Below are positions 7,413 to 13,912 of a stretch of 16,508 nt of DNA, in pieces (the stretch's first letter is position 1; the number at the start of each line of letters is the position of its first letter). The notes under the pieces are model-generated. The model ran no database searches, was not told where the DNA came from, and worked only from the letters and a program-made list of their open reading frames with translations. The DNA comes from GCA-002840305 sp964609365 (GTDB lineage Bacteria; Patescibacteriota; Patescibacteriia; Patescibacteriales; UBA12465), in the NCBI GenBank assembly GCA_964609365.1, contig CAZSRC010000017.1, positions 1 through 16,508 of the forward strand. Reading direction: 5' to 3'. A program made the translations under genes and the position numbers.

Positions 7413-7712
7413 TTAATCTTTAAAATCTAAATCATCTGGAAGATCCTTTGAATCTTGGCTTTCTTTATTTTTAGAAGATTCAAGGTCAATTTTAGCTATA
7501 GACTGATTTATTTTTTTTAATTTTTTAAACATTAAAATATTGGATATAACATAAGACACTAATATTGAAAATAATAGAAAAAATCTTGTTTCAAAAATAT
7601 GATCTACTATATAACCAATAGAGCCAAAAACTAATAAAGGACCAACCACTGAATAAGTTATATATAAAGCCATGGCTCTAGCTAATTCTTTGTTGAATCC
7701 TTTTTTAAACAT
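7413..7712 (-). CDS. atpZ: AtpZ/AtpI-family membrane protein, first gene of the atp operon
   Basis: This 99-aa protein has two membrane helices (about 14-36 and 43-62) and a charged C-terminal tail that ends DLPDDLDFKD. The first helix contains GSIGYIVDHIF, matching the G-x-x-G-x-x-x-D pattern of the AtpZ/ATPase_gene1 family. Members of that family sit at the head of atp operons and are proposed to help c-ring assembly or carry Mg2+/Ca2+. Gene position directly before atpB supports the call. The two-helix form fits AtpZ better than the four-helix AtpI of E. coli. The family is weakly conserved in sequence, so the assignment rests on layout and the motif. Confidence 0.72.
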   Translation of the reverse strand: MFKKGFNKELARAMALYITYSVVGPLLVFGSIGYIVDHIFETRFFLLFSILVSYVISNILMFKKLKKINQSIAKIDLESSKNKESQDSKDLPDDLDFKD

Positions 7713-7722
7713 AAAAATAATA

Positions 7723-7746
7723 AAAATTAAATAAAAATTTAATTTT
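7723..7746 (-). other. Perfect 10-bp AT stem-loop in the atp operon leader
   Basis: Positions 7723-7732 and 7737-7746 pair fully around a 4-nt loop. The foot of the hairpin is 10 nt before the ATG of the first atp gene, in a leader without a Shine-Dalgarno. Its spacing resembles the hairpins before atpE, dnaK and hsp20. Confidence 0.45.
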
Positions 7747-7797
7747 GTTAGTGCTTAAAATATAAGCAATATTTATAATATATTGAATAACATTTTA

Positions 7798-7826
7798 ATT
7801 ATTAGTCATTAAAAATAAAAAGTCAA
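7798..7826 (-). promoter_or_regulatory. Probable sigma-70-type promoter of the atp operon
   Basis: On the minus strand TTGACT (7826-7821) is separated by 17 nt from AATAAT (7803-7798), five of six matches at each box. It starts 8 bp after the tatD stop and would give a leader of about 80 nt before the first atp gene. The 121-bp gap 7713-7833 holds this promoter, the leader stem-loop at 7723-7746 and a weaker hairpin at about 7752-7766. I see no terminator for tatD in it. Confidence 0.55.
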
Positions 7827-7833
7827 GGGTGTC

Positions 7834-8688
7834 TTAAAAATCCTTTATTTTGAAAAAGTCACAAGAATTCTTAAAAATAATATTCTCTAGTTTTGATTTT
7901 TCTATTTTTTTTAAATCTGCTATTTTATCTAAAACCTTCTTAACATAAATAGGCTCATTTCTCAGGCCTCTATAAGGATCTGGGGATAAATAAGGTGAAT
8001 CAGTCTCAATCATTATTTTCTCTATGGGCGAGTTTATAATAACTTCATCCCACTTATTAACAAAGGTTATTAAGCCCGTAAAGGATATTTTTAAACCTAA
8101 TTTAAAATATTTATTAGCCTGCTCAATATCTCCCGAAAAACAATGGATAACCCCCCACTCATGATTGGGTTTATTTTTTAAATAAAAGTCATTTAATATT
8201 TCATATAAATCATCATGAGCATCCCTACAATGAATAATAACTGGCAAATTATTACTTTTAGCTAAATATAATTGCTGAATAAACACCTCTTTTTGCTTAT
8301 CCTTAATCTCCTTTAGGTTTTCTGGTGAGCTCGCCTTGATATGAAAATAATCTAAACCAATCTCGCCAACCGCAACAACATTTTTATTATTGATTAATTT
8401 TTGATATTCCTGTAAAATAAAATTCTCTCCTTTGCTCTTGAATTCATACTTACCATTTTCATTATTATTTTTTACTAAAAAATCCTGTAAATGAATTGGG
8501 TGTAAGCCAACGGCAGAATAAAGTCCTTTAGAAAATTTATTAGAGAGATCAACGGCTCTTTGTGATGTTTTTAGCTCTGATCCAATAAGAATCATAAAAA
8601 CATCAGAATTAAGAGATCTTTGAATAACCTCTAAATAATCATCTTTAAAATCATTAAAATTTAAGTGACAATGTGTATCAATAAACAT
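7834..8688 (-). CDS. tatD: TatD-family metal-dependent DNase
   Basis: This 284-aa TIM-barrel hydrolase belongs to the TatD/YcfH family, metal-dependent 3'-5' exonucleases acting on DNA and RNA. The metal ligands are in place: His6 and His8 in DTHCHLNF, Glu109 in GEIGLDYFH, His153 in IIHCRDA, His182 in IHCFSGD, and Asp230 in ETDSPYLSP. The tail PYRGLRNEPIYV is also typical. Length is slightly above the usual 255-265 aa, with a short polar insert at about 74-88. It is divergent from the 75-aa plus-strand gene, with only 28 bp between starts. I could not pick a clear promoter. The leader has no Shine-Dalgarno. Confidence 0.95.
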   Translation of the reverse strand: MFIDTHCHLNFNDFKDDYLEVIQRSLNSDVFMILIGSELKTSQRAVDLSNKFSKGLYSAVGLHPIHLQDFLVKNNNENGKYEFKSKGENFILQEYQKLINNKNVVAVGEIGLDYFHIKASSPENLKEIKDKQKEVFIQQLYLAKSNNLPVIIHCRDAHDDLYEILNDFYLKNKPNHEWGVIHCFSGDIEQANKYFKLGLKISFTGLITFVNKWDEVIINSPIEKIMIETDSPYLSPDPYRGLRNEPIYVKKVLDKIADLKKIEKSKLENIIFKNSCDFFKIKDF

Positions 8689-8693
8689 ATAAA
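8665..8693 (+). promoter_or_regulatory. Candidate promoter for the 75-aa CxxC protein
   Basis: GTGACA (8665-8670) and TATAAA (8688-8693) are 17 nt apart on the plus strand, five of six matches each. The site overlaps the start of tatD. Transcription would begin near 8700, leaving just enough leader for the AAGGAGG at 8705. Confidence 0.45.
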
Positions 8694-8704
8694 TTAATTA
8701 AAAT

Positions 8705-8711
8705 AAGGAGG
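8705..8711 (+). promoter_or_regulatory. Perfect Shine-Dalgarno that fixes a TTG start
   Basis: AAGGAGG lies 5 nt before TTG at 8717. There is no ATG in the frame until residue 70, so this site is what identifies the start. It is the only clear Shine-Dalgarno before any gene in the window. Confidence 0.85.
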
Positions 8712-8716
8712 TAAAA

Positions 8717-8944
8717 TTGATTGAATTAAAAATTAACCAGTGTATTCGCTGTGAAAAAATTTGGATTAACGGCGGAACAAACTTCTCTAAAGAAGATTTA
8801 AAAATAATTGAAGATCTTAAAAAAAATAAGAAAATTCAAGAATTTTTAAAAATCAGACTAATAATCCTTGAGTCTGGTTGTCCAGAATGCATTAAAGCTG
8901 TCGGCGAGGAGGCGACAACAACAATGATAATGGAAAGATTATAA
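8717..8944 (+). CDS. Small CxxC/CxxC putative zinc-binding protein, function unknown
   Basis: I do not recognise this family. The 75-aa product has CIRC at 9-12 and CPEC at 55-58, separated by a Lys/Glu/Leu-rich, probably helical stretch (25-50). The two CxxC pairs could form one four-cysteine zinc site. It is soluble, with no signal peptide or membrane segment. Evidence that it is a real gene: a perfect Shine-Dalgarno before a TTG start, a plausible promoter, and a hairpin terminator 6 nt after the stop. It is the only plus-strand gene here, divergent from tatD and convergent with dnaJ. The short intervening length of about 42 residues is unlike a simple rubredoxin knuckle pair, but zinc ribbons with helical inserts exist. 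Confidence 0.8.
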   Translation: MIELKINQCIRCEKIWINGGTNFSKEDLKIIEDLKKNKKIQEFLKIRLIILESGCPECIKAVGEEATTTMIMERL

Positions 8945-8949
8945 AAAAT

Positions 8950-8976
8950 AAAAAACCGTAAAAAACGGTTTTTTTT
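8950..8976. terminator. Bidirectional terminator between the CxxC gene and dnaJ
   Basis: A 10-bp stem (8950-8959 with 8965-8974) has CCGT/ACGG at its tip and a 5-nt A loop. An A-tract on one side and a T-tract on the other make it work as an intrinsic terminator on both strands. It sits exactly between two convergent genes, 6 nt beyond each stop. Confidence 0.85.
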
Positions 8977-8981
8977 AAAAA

Positions 8982-10061
8982 CTAAAAACTAATTTCCTCT
9001 AATAATTTTTTATTTTTTCTAGAAATATTTTTTGGTATTTCTACTATCAGCTCTACAAAATGATCCCCAAAACCAGTACCCTTTAAATGTGGAACACCCT
9101 TATTTCTTATTTTAAAAACAGTACCAGACTGCGTCCCCTCCGGAACCTTTAATAAAACTAACCCATGAACAGTTTTTATTTCTATTTTATCACCCAAAAT
9201 TGCCTGTTTAATATTTATTTTATTACTATTATAAATATCATAATTTTTTCTAATAAAATCTTTTTGCTGATTGACTCTAATTCTTAAAATTAAATCTCCT
9301 GATTCTGAATTATTTGGACCTTTGTGTCCTTTTCCAGAAATTCTAATAGACTCCCCTTCATTTATTCCTGCTGGTATTTTTATTTTTATTTTTTCCTTGC
9401 CCTTATAAACTCCGCTACCTCTACACTTTGAGCATTTACTAGAATAATGCTTACCCTCTCCTTGACAATCAGAGCAAATAGCCTCGCTTTGAATAGAGCC
9501 AAATATAGTTCTTTGAACTTTAAAAACTCTACCACTGCCTTTACAGGTTTTACAATTTTCAATTTTAGCACCAGCTTCAGCTCCTGATCCATTACATTTA
9601 TCGCAATTTAAATCTTTCTCTAATAACAATTCTTTTTCTACTCCAAAAACAGCTTCATTAAAATCTATAAATAAAATAGCTTCAATACTGGCTCCTGATT
9701 TTTTTGTAGCCTGCCTTGATGATCTTGAAGAAAAACCAAACATATCACCAATTCCTCCAAATAAATCACCTATATCTTCAAAGTCCATATTAGCACCAGA
9801 AAATCCACCGCCTTGAAAACCAGAAAAATCAAAACCAGAGCCCCCCATATTATTAAAATTAGAGCCAAATTGATCGTATTGTTTTCTTTTTTGTTCATTT
9901 CCCAAAACTTGATAAGCCTCATTAATTTCTTTGAACTTTTCTGCATCACCGCCCTTATCTGGATGATGTTGATGAGCAAGTTTTCTAAAGGCGAGCTTAA
10001 TTTCATTTTGATTAGCAGTTTTGGAAACACCTAATAAGCTATAGTAGTCTTTATTGGACAT
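8982..10061 (-). CDS. dnaJ: DnaJ (Hsp40) co-chaperone
   Basis: This class A J-protein (359 aa) delivers substrates to DnaK and stimulates its ATPase. The J domain spans 1-66 with HPD at 33-35. A Gly/Phe-rich linker follows (72-112). The zinc-finger domain has four CxxCxGxG repeats at 153-160, 170-177, 196-203 and 210-217 (the third is CSDCQGEG). The substrate-binding C-terminal domains run from about 222 to the end, with VPEGTQSGTVFKIRNKGVP as a typical signature. All eight zinc ligands are present. It begins 5 nt after dnaK and ends the heat-shock operon at a bidirectional terminator. The stop is TAG, rare in this window. Confidence 0.98.
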   Translation of the reverse strand: MSNKDYYSLLGVSKTANQNEIKLAFRKLAHQHHPDKGGDAEKFKEINEAYQVLGNEQKRKQYDQFGSNFNNMGGSGFDFSGFQGGGFSGANMDFEDIGDLFGGIGDMFGFSSRSSRQATKKSGASIEAILFIDFNEAVFGVEKELLLEKDLNCDKCNGSGAEAGAKIENCKTCKGSGRVFKVQRTIFGSIQSEAICSDCQGEGKHYSSKCSKCRGSGVYKGKEKIKIKIPAGINEGESIRISGKGHKGPNNSESGDLILRIRVNQQKDFIRKNYDIYNSNKINIKQAILGDKIEIKTVHGLVLLKVPEGTQSGTVFKIRNKGVPHLKGTGFGDHFVELIVEIPKNISRKNKKLLEEISF

Positions 10062-10066
10062 AATTT

Positions 10067-11980
10067 TTATTTTTCTTCGACTTCACCCTCAACAACATTG
10101 TCAGAAGGGTTCTCTGAAGTATTAGTAGCATCATTGGGATTCTCTTTTGGATCACTATTTTCAGAGCTTGCTTGTTGAGCTTGGTTTTGATACATAGCAG
10201 TTCCAATTTTTTGAGCAATCTCATTTAATTCTTCCATTTTTTTCTTCATTTCATCATATTGATCAGAGTCTTTTATTTTCTTTAATTCTTCTAATTTTTC
10301 TTCTAATGCTTTTTTATCATCCTCTGTCATCTTGTCTCCAGATTCTTTTAATAATTTTTCAGTTGTAAATACTACTGCTTCTGCTTGATTTTTTATTTCA
10401 ATATTTTCTTTTTTCTTTTTATCATCTTCGGCATGAATTTCTGCTTCTTTTTGCATTTTATCAATCTCCTCTTTGCTTAATCCAGATGACGCAGTTATTG
10501 TTATTTTTTGTTCTTTATTCGTTGCCTTATCTTTAGCAATAACATTTAAAATACCATTTGCATCAATATCAAAAATAACCTCAACTTGTGGAACACCTCT
10601 TGGTGCTGGTGGAATACCGTCCAAGATAAATCTTCCTAAAGTTTTATTATCCGATGCCATTGGTCTCTCACCTTGTACAATATGTATTTCTACGCTGGGT
10701 TGATTATCGGCAGCAGTAGAAAATATTTGAGATTTAGATGTTGGAACAGTTGTATTTCTCTCTATTAAAGGAGTTGCAACACCGCCTAAAGTTTCTATTC
10801 CTAAAGTTAAAGGAGTTACATCTAGTAATAAGACATCCTTAACATCACCCTGTAAAACACCTGCTTGAACAGCCGCGCCAAGCGCAACCACCTCGTCAGG
10901 ATTAACACCAACATTTGGTTCTTTGCCAAAAAATTCTTTAACCTTTTTCTGAACCAATGGCATCCTAGTCATACCACCAACCATAATAATTTCTTCTATA
11001 TCCTCTATTTTCATCCCAGAATCAGCTAAAGCCTTTTTACATGGCTCAATTGTTCTTTCAACTAAATCCATAACCAACTCTTCCATTTTTGATCTATTAA
11101 TTTTCATTACTAAATGCTTTGGACCACTTTCATTTGTAGTTATAAACGGTTGATTAATTTCTGTTTCCACTGTTGTAGATAGTTCTATTTTTGCTTTTTC
11201 TGCAGATTCTTTAATTCTTTGCAATGCTAGAGGATCATTTGATAAATCAATACCTTGATCTTTTTTAAACTCACTAATAATCCAATCTATAATTCTTTGG
11301 TCAAAGTCTTCGCCACCTAAATGCGTATCACCATTTGTAGCTCTTACCTCAACAGTATCAGCTGATATATCCAAAACTGAAACATCAAAAGTGCCTCCCC
11401 CTAAATCATAAACTACTGCTTGTTGTACCTTTTTTTTATCAAATCCATAAGCTAAAGCAGCGGCAGTTGGCTCATTAATAATTCTTTTTACTTCTAGTCC
11501 TGCTATTTTTCCAGCATCTTTTGTAGCCTGTCTTTGAGCATCGTCAAAATAAGCAGGAACGGTAATAACAGCCTCTGTAATTTTTTCTCCTATTTTAGCT
11601 TCAGCATCAGCTTTTAATTTTGCCAAGATCATAGCTGAAGCTTCTTGTGGTGTATAATCTTTGTCATTCATTTTTACTTTAACACCTTCTCCAGATTGAA
11701 TAATTTTATAAGGAACCAACTCTATATCCCTTTTAACTTCAACATCACTATATTTTCTTCCTATTAATCTTTTCACTGAATAAACTGTATTTTGTGGATT
11801 AGTAACTGCTTGTCTCTTTGCTGATTGACCAACCAATCTTTCTCCACTTTTTGACATAGCAATAACAGAAGGAGTTGTTCTATTTCCCTCTACATTTTCT
11901 AAAATTTTTGGTTGACCACCATCAATTATTGCCATAGCTGAATTAGTGGTTCCCAAATCAATTCCTAATATTTTTCCCAT
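10067..11980 (-). CDS. dnaK: DnaK (Hsp70) chaperone
   Basis: This ATP-dependent chaperone (637 aa, normal length) is the core of the DnaK/DnaJ/GrpE system. The nucleotide-binding domain shows the phosphate-1 motif GIDLGTTNS (6-14), INEPTAAALAYG (168-179), DLGGGTFDVSVLD (192-204) and MVGGMTRMP (333-341). The interdomain linker DVLLLDVTPL is at 382-391. The substrate-binding beta domain and helical lid follow. The tail is an acidic Asn/Ser/Glu-rich end, EGEVEEK. The segment near 75-100 keeps the insert typical of Gram-negative-type DnaK. The gap to hsp20 is 82 nt and holds a 10-bp stem-loop 12 nt before the ATG. Confidence 0.99.
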   Translation of the reverse strand: MGKILGIDLGTTNSAMAIIDGGQPKILENVEGNRTTPSVIAMSKSGERLVGQSAKRQAVTNPQNTVYSVKRLIGRKYSDVEVKRDIELVPYKIIQSGEGVKVKMNDKDYTPQEASAMILAKLKADAEAKIGEKITEAVITVPAYFDDAQRQATKDAGKIAGLEVKRIINEPTAAALAYGFDKKKVQQAVVYDLGGGTFDVSVLDISADTVEVRATNGDTHLGGEDFDQRIIDWIISEFKKDQGIDLSNDPLALQRIKESAEKAKIELSTTVETEINQPFITTNESGPKHLVMKINRSKMEELVMDLVERTIEPCKKALADSGMKIEDIEEIIMVGGMTRMPLVQKKVKEFFGKEPNVGVNPDEVVALGAAVQAGVLQGDVKDVLLLDVTPLTLGIETLGGVATPLIERNTTVPTSKSQIFSTAADNQPSVEIHIVQGERPMASDNKTLGRFILDGIPPAPRGVPQVEVIFDIDANGILNVIAKDKATNKEQKITITASSGLSKEEIDKMQKEAEIHAEDDKKKKENIEIKNQAEAVVFTTEKLLKESGDKMTEDDKKALEEKLEELKKIKDSDQYDEMKKKMEELNEIAQKIGTAMYQNQAQQASSENSDPKENPNDATNTSENPSDNVVEGEVEEK

Positions 11981-11992
11981 ATTATGATTTTT

Positions 11993-12023
11993 AGTTTTAT
12001 AAATTAAATAATATTATAAAACT
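11993..12023 (-). other. 10-bp stem-loop in the dnaK leader
   Basis: Positions 11993-12002 and 12014-12023 pair perfectly (AGTTTTATAA with its complement) around an 11-nt loop. The hairpin ends 12 nt before the dnaK AUG. Within the 5' arm (transcript sense) is a TATAAT-like hexamer at 12018-12013, but no -35 box at the right distance, so an internal promoter is doubtful. Confidence 0.45.
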
Positions 12024-12062
12024 TAAATTTATTATTTTTATTTTTTTAAAATTAAATTTATT

Positions 12063-12491
12063 TTATTTTGTTTTTATTTTTATAGATTTTGGTTTTGACT
12101 CTGAGGCCTTTGGTATTGATATTTTTAATATACCTCCATCGGCAATAGCAGATGCTTTATCGCCCAAAACTCTTGCTGGCAATGGTATTGAACGATAAAA
12201 ACTACCTCTATGAATTTCTTTTCTATAATAATTTTTTTCTTCAACCTCAGTCTTTTTCTCTCCCTCGCCCTTAATGCACAGGACATCATTTTCTATAGAT
12301 ATATCAATTTTTTCGGGATCAATGCCTGCTAACTGAGTTTCAACGATAACGCTATTTTTATCTTCGTACATATCAACTGCTGGCATAAAACCATTGCTTC
12401 TCCTAGCCAAAGGAGAGAAGTCAGAAAAAATTTTATCAACATCTTCAAAATAATTATCACTTAAAAATGGATTCCATTTTACAAGAGACAT
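12063..12491 (-). CDS. Small heat-shock protein, Hsp20/alpha-crystallin family
   Basis: This ATP-independent holdase (142 aa) keeps unfolded proteins soluble for the DnaK system. The alpha-crystallin domain runs from about 37 to 128, with the family pattern VETQLAGIDPEKIDISIENDVLCIKGE and the closing ADGGILKISIPK. The C-terminal IKI at 137-139 is the IxI motif that docks into neighbouring subunits during oligomer assembly. The N-terminus (MSLVKWNPF) is typical of bacterial class A members. It lies inside the dnaK operon between grpE and dnaK, so it should be under CIRCE control. A nested stem-loop in its leader may add control of translation. Confidence 0.95.
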   Translation of the reverse strand: MSLVKWNPFLSDNYFEDVDKIFSDFSPLARRSNGFMPAVDMYEDKNSVIVETQLAGIDPEKIDISIENDVLCIKGEGEKKTEVEEKNYYRKEIHRGSFYRSIPLPARVLGDKASAIADGGILKISIPKASESKPKSIKIKTK

Positions 12492-12502
12492 ATAATTAAA
12501 TA

Positions 12503-12544
12503 TTCTTTTTTCAAAATAATTAAAAATTATAGAAGAAAAAAGAA
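12503..12544 (-). promoter_or_regulatory. Nested stem-loop in the hsp20 leader, possible RNA thermometer
   Basis: An outer 10-bp stem (12503-12512 with 12535-12544) encloses an inner 6-bp stem (12516-12521 with 12525-12530), separated by a small asymmetric internal loop. The 3' arm in the mRNA is GAAAAAAGAA, the only purine-rich stretch near the start, and it ends 11 nt before the AUG. Pairing would hide it at low temperature. Small heat-shock genes often carry such thermometers; that this is one is an inference. Confidence 0.4.
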
Positions 12545-12557
12545 AAAGTAAATATTA

Positions 12558-13106
12558 TTAAGAATTATTTTCTAAATCATCTTTAGAAAAAAGAACAACT
12601 TTTGCAGCTATAATAACTTTTCCATTTAAGGTATAACCCGGTCTAAGCTCTTTTTTAACAATATCGCTATCACCCTTTACCGCTTCCATTTTATTATAAT
12701 CAAATTTTTCTCCTTTAGTTTTTATTTCCAATATTCCATTTTCCGAAAAAGTACTTTTAAATTGCTTTATTACATACTTAATTCCCTCAACCCATGGATT
12801 ATCTTGCTCTTTTTCATCTAATGTATCTATCGCCATTTTTAAATTATCAAAAATTGGTAATATTTCTAATAAAAACTTTTCTAATGAGTACTTAAAAAAT
12901 TCAATTTTCTCATTAGCGGAATTTTTTAATAAATTTTGATAATCAGCCAATGCTCTTTTATAAAGTTTTTCCATTTCATCTTTTTCATCTTGAAGCTTTT
13001 TTATAAGCTCGGTACAATCCTCGCAATCATAAATAATTTTTTTGCTTTCTTCTTCTGTACTTTTTATATTATTATCTTTATTTTTTTCTTTTTTTTTGTT
13101 ATTCAT
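12558..13106 (-). CDS. grpE: GrpE nucleotide exchange factor
   Basis: GrpE (182 aa) releases ADP from DnaK and resets the chaperone cycle. The first 25 residues are Lys/Asn/Glu-rich and disordered. A long coiled-coil helix follows (about 32-95, containing YKRALADYQNLLKNSANEKIEFFKYS, a GrpE hallmark), then the small beta domain (about 125-172, with GEKFDYNKMEAV and LRPGYTLNGKVIIAAKVVL). A CEDC pair at 28-31 in the N-terminal tail is not usual and may have no function. The start at 13106 is the first ATG, 16 nt after the hrcA stop. No Shine-Dalgarno is seen. Confidence 0.97.
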   Translation of the reverse strand: MNNKKKEKNKDNNIKSTEEESKKIIYDCEDCTELIKKLQDEKDEMEKLYKRALADYQNLLKNSANEKIEFFKYSLEKFLLEILPIFDNLKMAIDTLDEKEQDNPWVEGIKYVIKQFKSTFSENGILEIKTKGEKFDYNKMEAVKGDSDIVKKELRPGYTLNGKVIIAAKVVLFSKDDLENNS

Positions 13107-13122
13107 AAAAAAATATTTAATT

Positions 13123-13806
13123 TTATAATTCTTTTTTTAAAAAATTAATTATCTCTAAATTCTTTTCATAGTCCATTCTAATTGGACCAAGAATACCAAC
13201 TAGACCACTTTGTTTTTCATTTTTATATTTTAAAATAACTGAACTCAAAAAACTACCAAATGGATTTTTCTCACCTATAAAAACTTCTTCTCCAAAATTA
13301 AGCTTATCAAATATATCTGATATTATTTCCTCCATTCTATCTATTATAGAGGAAACATTATATACAATATCGCTTTGCTTAAATTCTGGCTGAATAAAAA
13401 GATTAGAAATTCCTGTATAATAAAGATTATTTTTATGAAATGCCCAAAAAACAGCATTTTTTGAAATCTCAGCAATAGCTTTGGCGGTTTTTTTAAGATC
13501 ATCTTCTGATTTAGAAAAGCCACTCTCTAAGCCCTTAAATTTGGTATTTTTAAAAATTTTATTAGCTAATTTTTTTTGAACATAATATTCATAAGCCATC
13601 TCGGTTGGAATTCTGCCGGATGATGTATGTGGCTGAAAAATATAACCGAGCTCTTCTAGTTCCGACATCTCATTTCTAGCAGTGGCAGATGAAATTCCTA
13701 AATTATATTTATCAACTAAAAATCCAGAACTAATTGGTTGTGCAGTTTTTATATACTCCTTAATTACTGTTAGCAAAATAAGATCTTTTCTTTCGCTAAT
13801 ATTCAT
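13123..13806 (-). CDS. hrcA: HrcA heat-shock repressor, short form
   Basis: HrcA is the repressor that binds CIRCE and is itself folded by the chaperone system. The winged helix-turn-helix occupies about 1-75 and includes SSATARNEMSELEELGYIFQPH and SSGRIPT, close to the family consensus. The end, GLVGILGPIRMDYEKNLEIINFLKKEL, is the conserved C-terminal block. At 227 aa it is about 110 residues shorter than the B. subtilis or Thermotoga type (about 340). The missing part is the central region, so this looks like an internal condensation rather than truncation, because both ends are intact. It is the first gene of the operon, 43 bp from its own CIRCE, so it is autoregulated. Confidence 0.95.
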   Translation of the reverse strand: MNISERKDLILLTVIKEYIKTAQPISSGFLVDKYNLGISSATARNEMSELEELGYIFQPHTSSGRIPTEMAYEYYVQKKLANKIFKNTKFKGLESGFSKSEDDLKKTAKAIAEISKNAVFWAFHKNNLYYTGISNLFIQPEFKQSDIVYNVSSIIDRMEEIISDIFDKLNFGEEVFIGEKNPFGSFLSSVILKYKNEKQSGLVGILGPIRMDYEKNLEIINFLKKEL

Positions 13807-13837
13807 AAAATAATATCAATAAATTAAATTCAATTTA

Positions 13838-13866
13838 ATTATATAAAATTAGCACTCCCGTGTCAA
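13838..13866 (-). promoter_or_regulatory. Consensus promoter of the heat-shock operon
   Basis: TTGACA (13866-13861) and TATAAT (13843-13838) are both perfect, with a 17-nt spacer on the minus strand. Transcription should start near 13831, giving a leader of about 25 nt to hrcA. The -35 box lies entirely in the CIRCE loop, and the spacer contains one CIRCE arm. Confidence 0.92.
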
Positions 13867-13875
13867 GAGTGCTAA
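13849..13875. promoter_or_regulatory. CIRCE operator (HrcA binding site)
   Basis: TTAGCACTC, nine bases, then GAGTGCTAA: an exact match to the CIRCE consensus. The perfect symmetry extends beyond CIRCE to 19-bp arms (13839-13857 and 13867-13885). Because it overlaps the -35 box and spacer, bound HrcA should block RNA polymerase directly. Confidence 0.97.
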
Positions 13876-13912
13876 TTTTATATAAATTGAGGCTATTTTG
13901 AAGGCTAATCTA

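Noticed and set aside
9386..10034. Several open frames overlapping dnaJ on both strands
   Set aside because: All fall within the DnaJ zinc-finger and J-domain coding sequence, which is fully conserved in the main frame.
10473..10703. Plus-strand frame opposite dnaK
   Set aside because: Antisense to the DnaK substrate-binding domain; no start signal or recognisable motif.
12013..12018. TATAAT as an internal dnaK promoter
   Set aside because: No -35-like hexamer is found 15-19 nt upstream, and TATAAT is frequent by chance in DNA this AT-rich.
12936..13148. Plus-strand Phe/Ile-rich frame opposite grpE
   Set aside because: It arises from the Lys/Asn-rich grpE N-terminus read in reverse; a false membrane protein.
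13822..13840. AT palindrome before hrcA as another leader stem-loop
   Set aside because: It overlaps the -10 box and the predicted transcription start, so most of it would not be in the mRNA.
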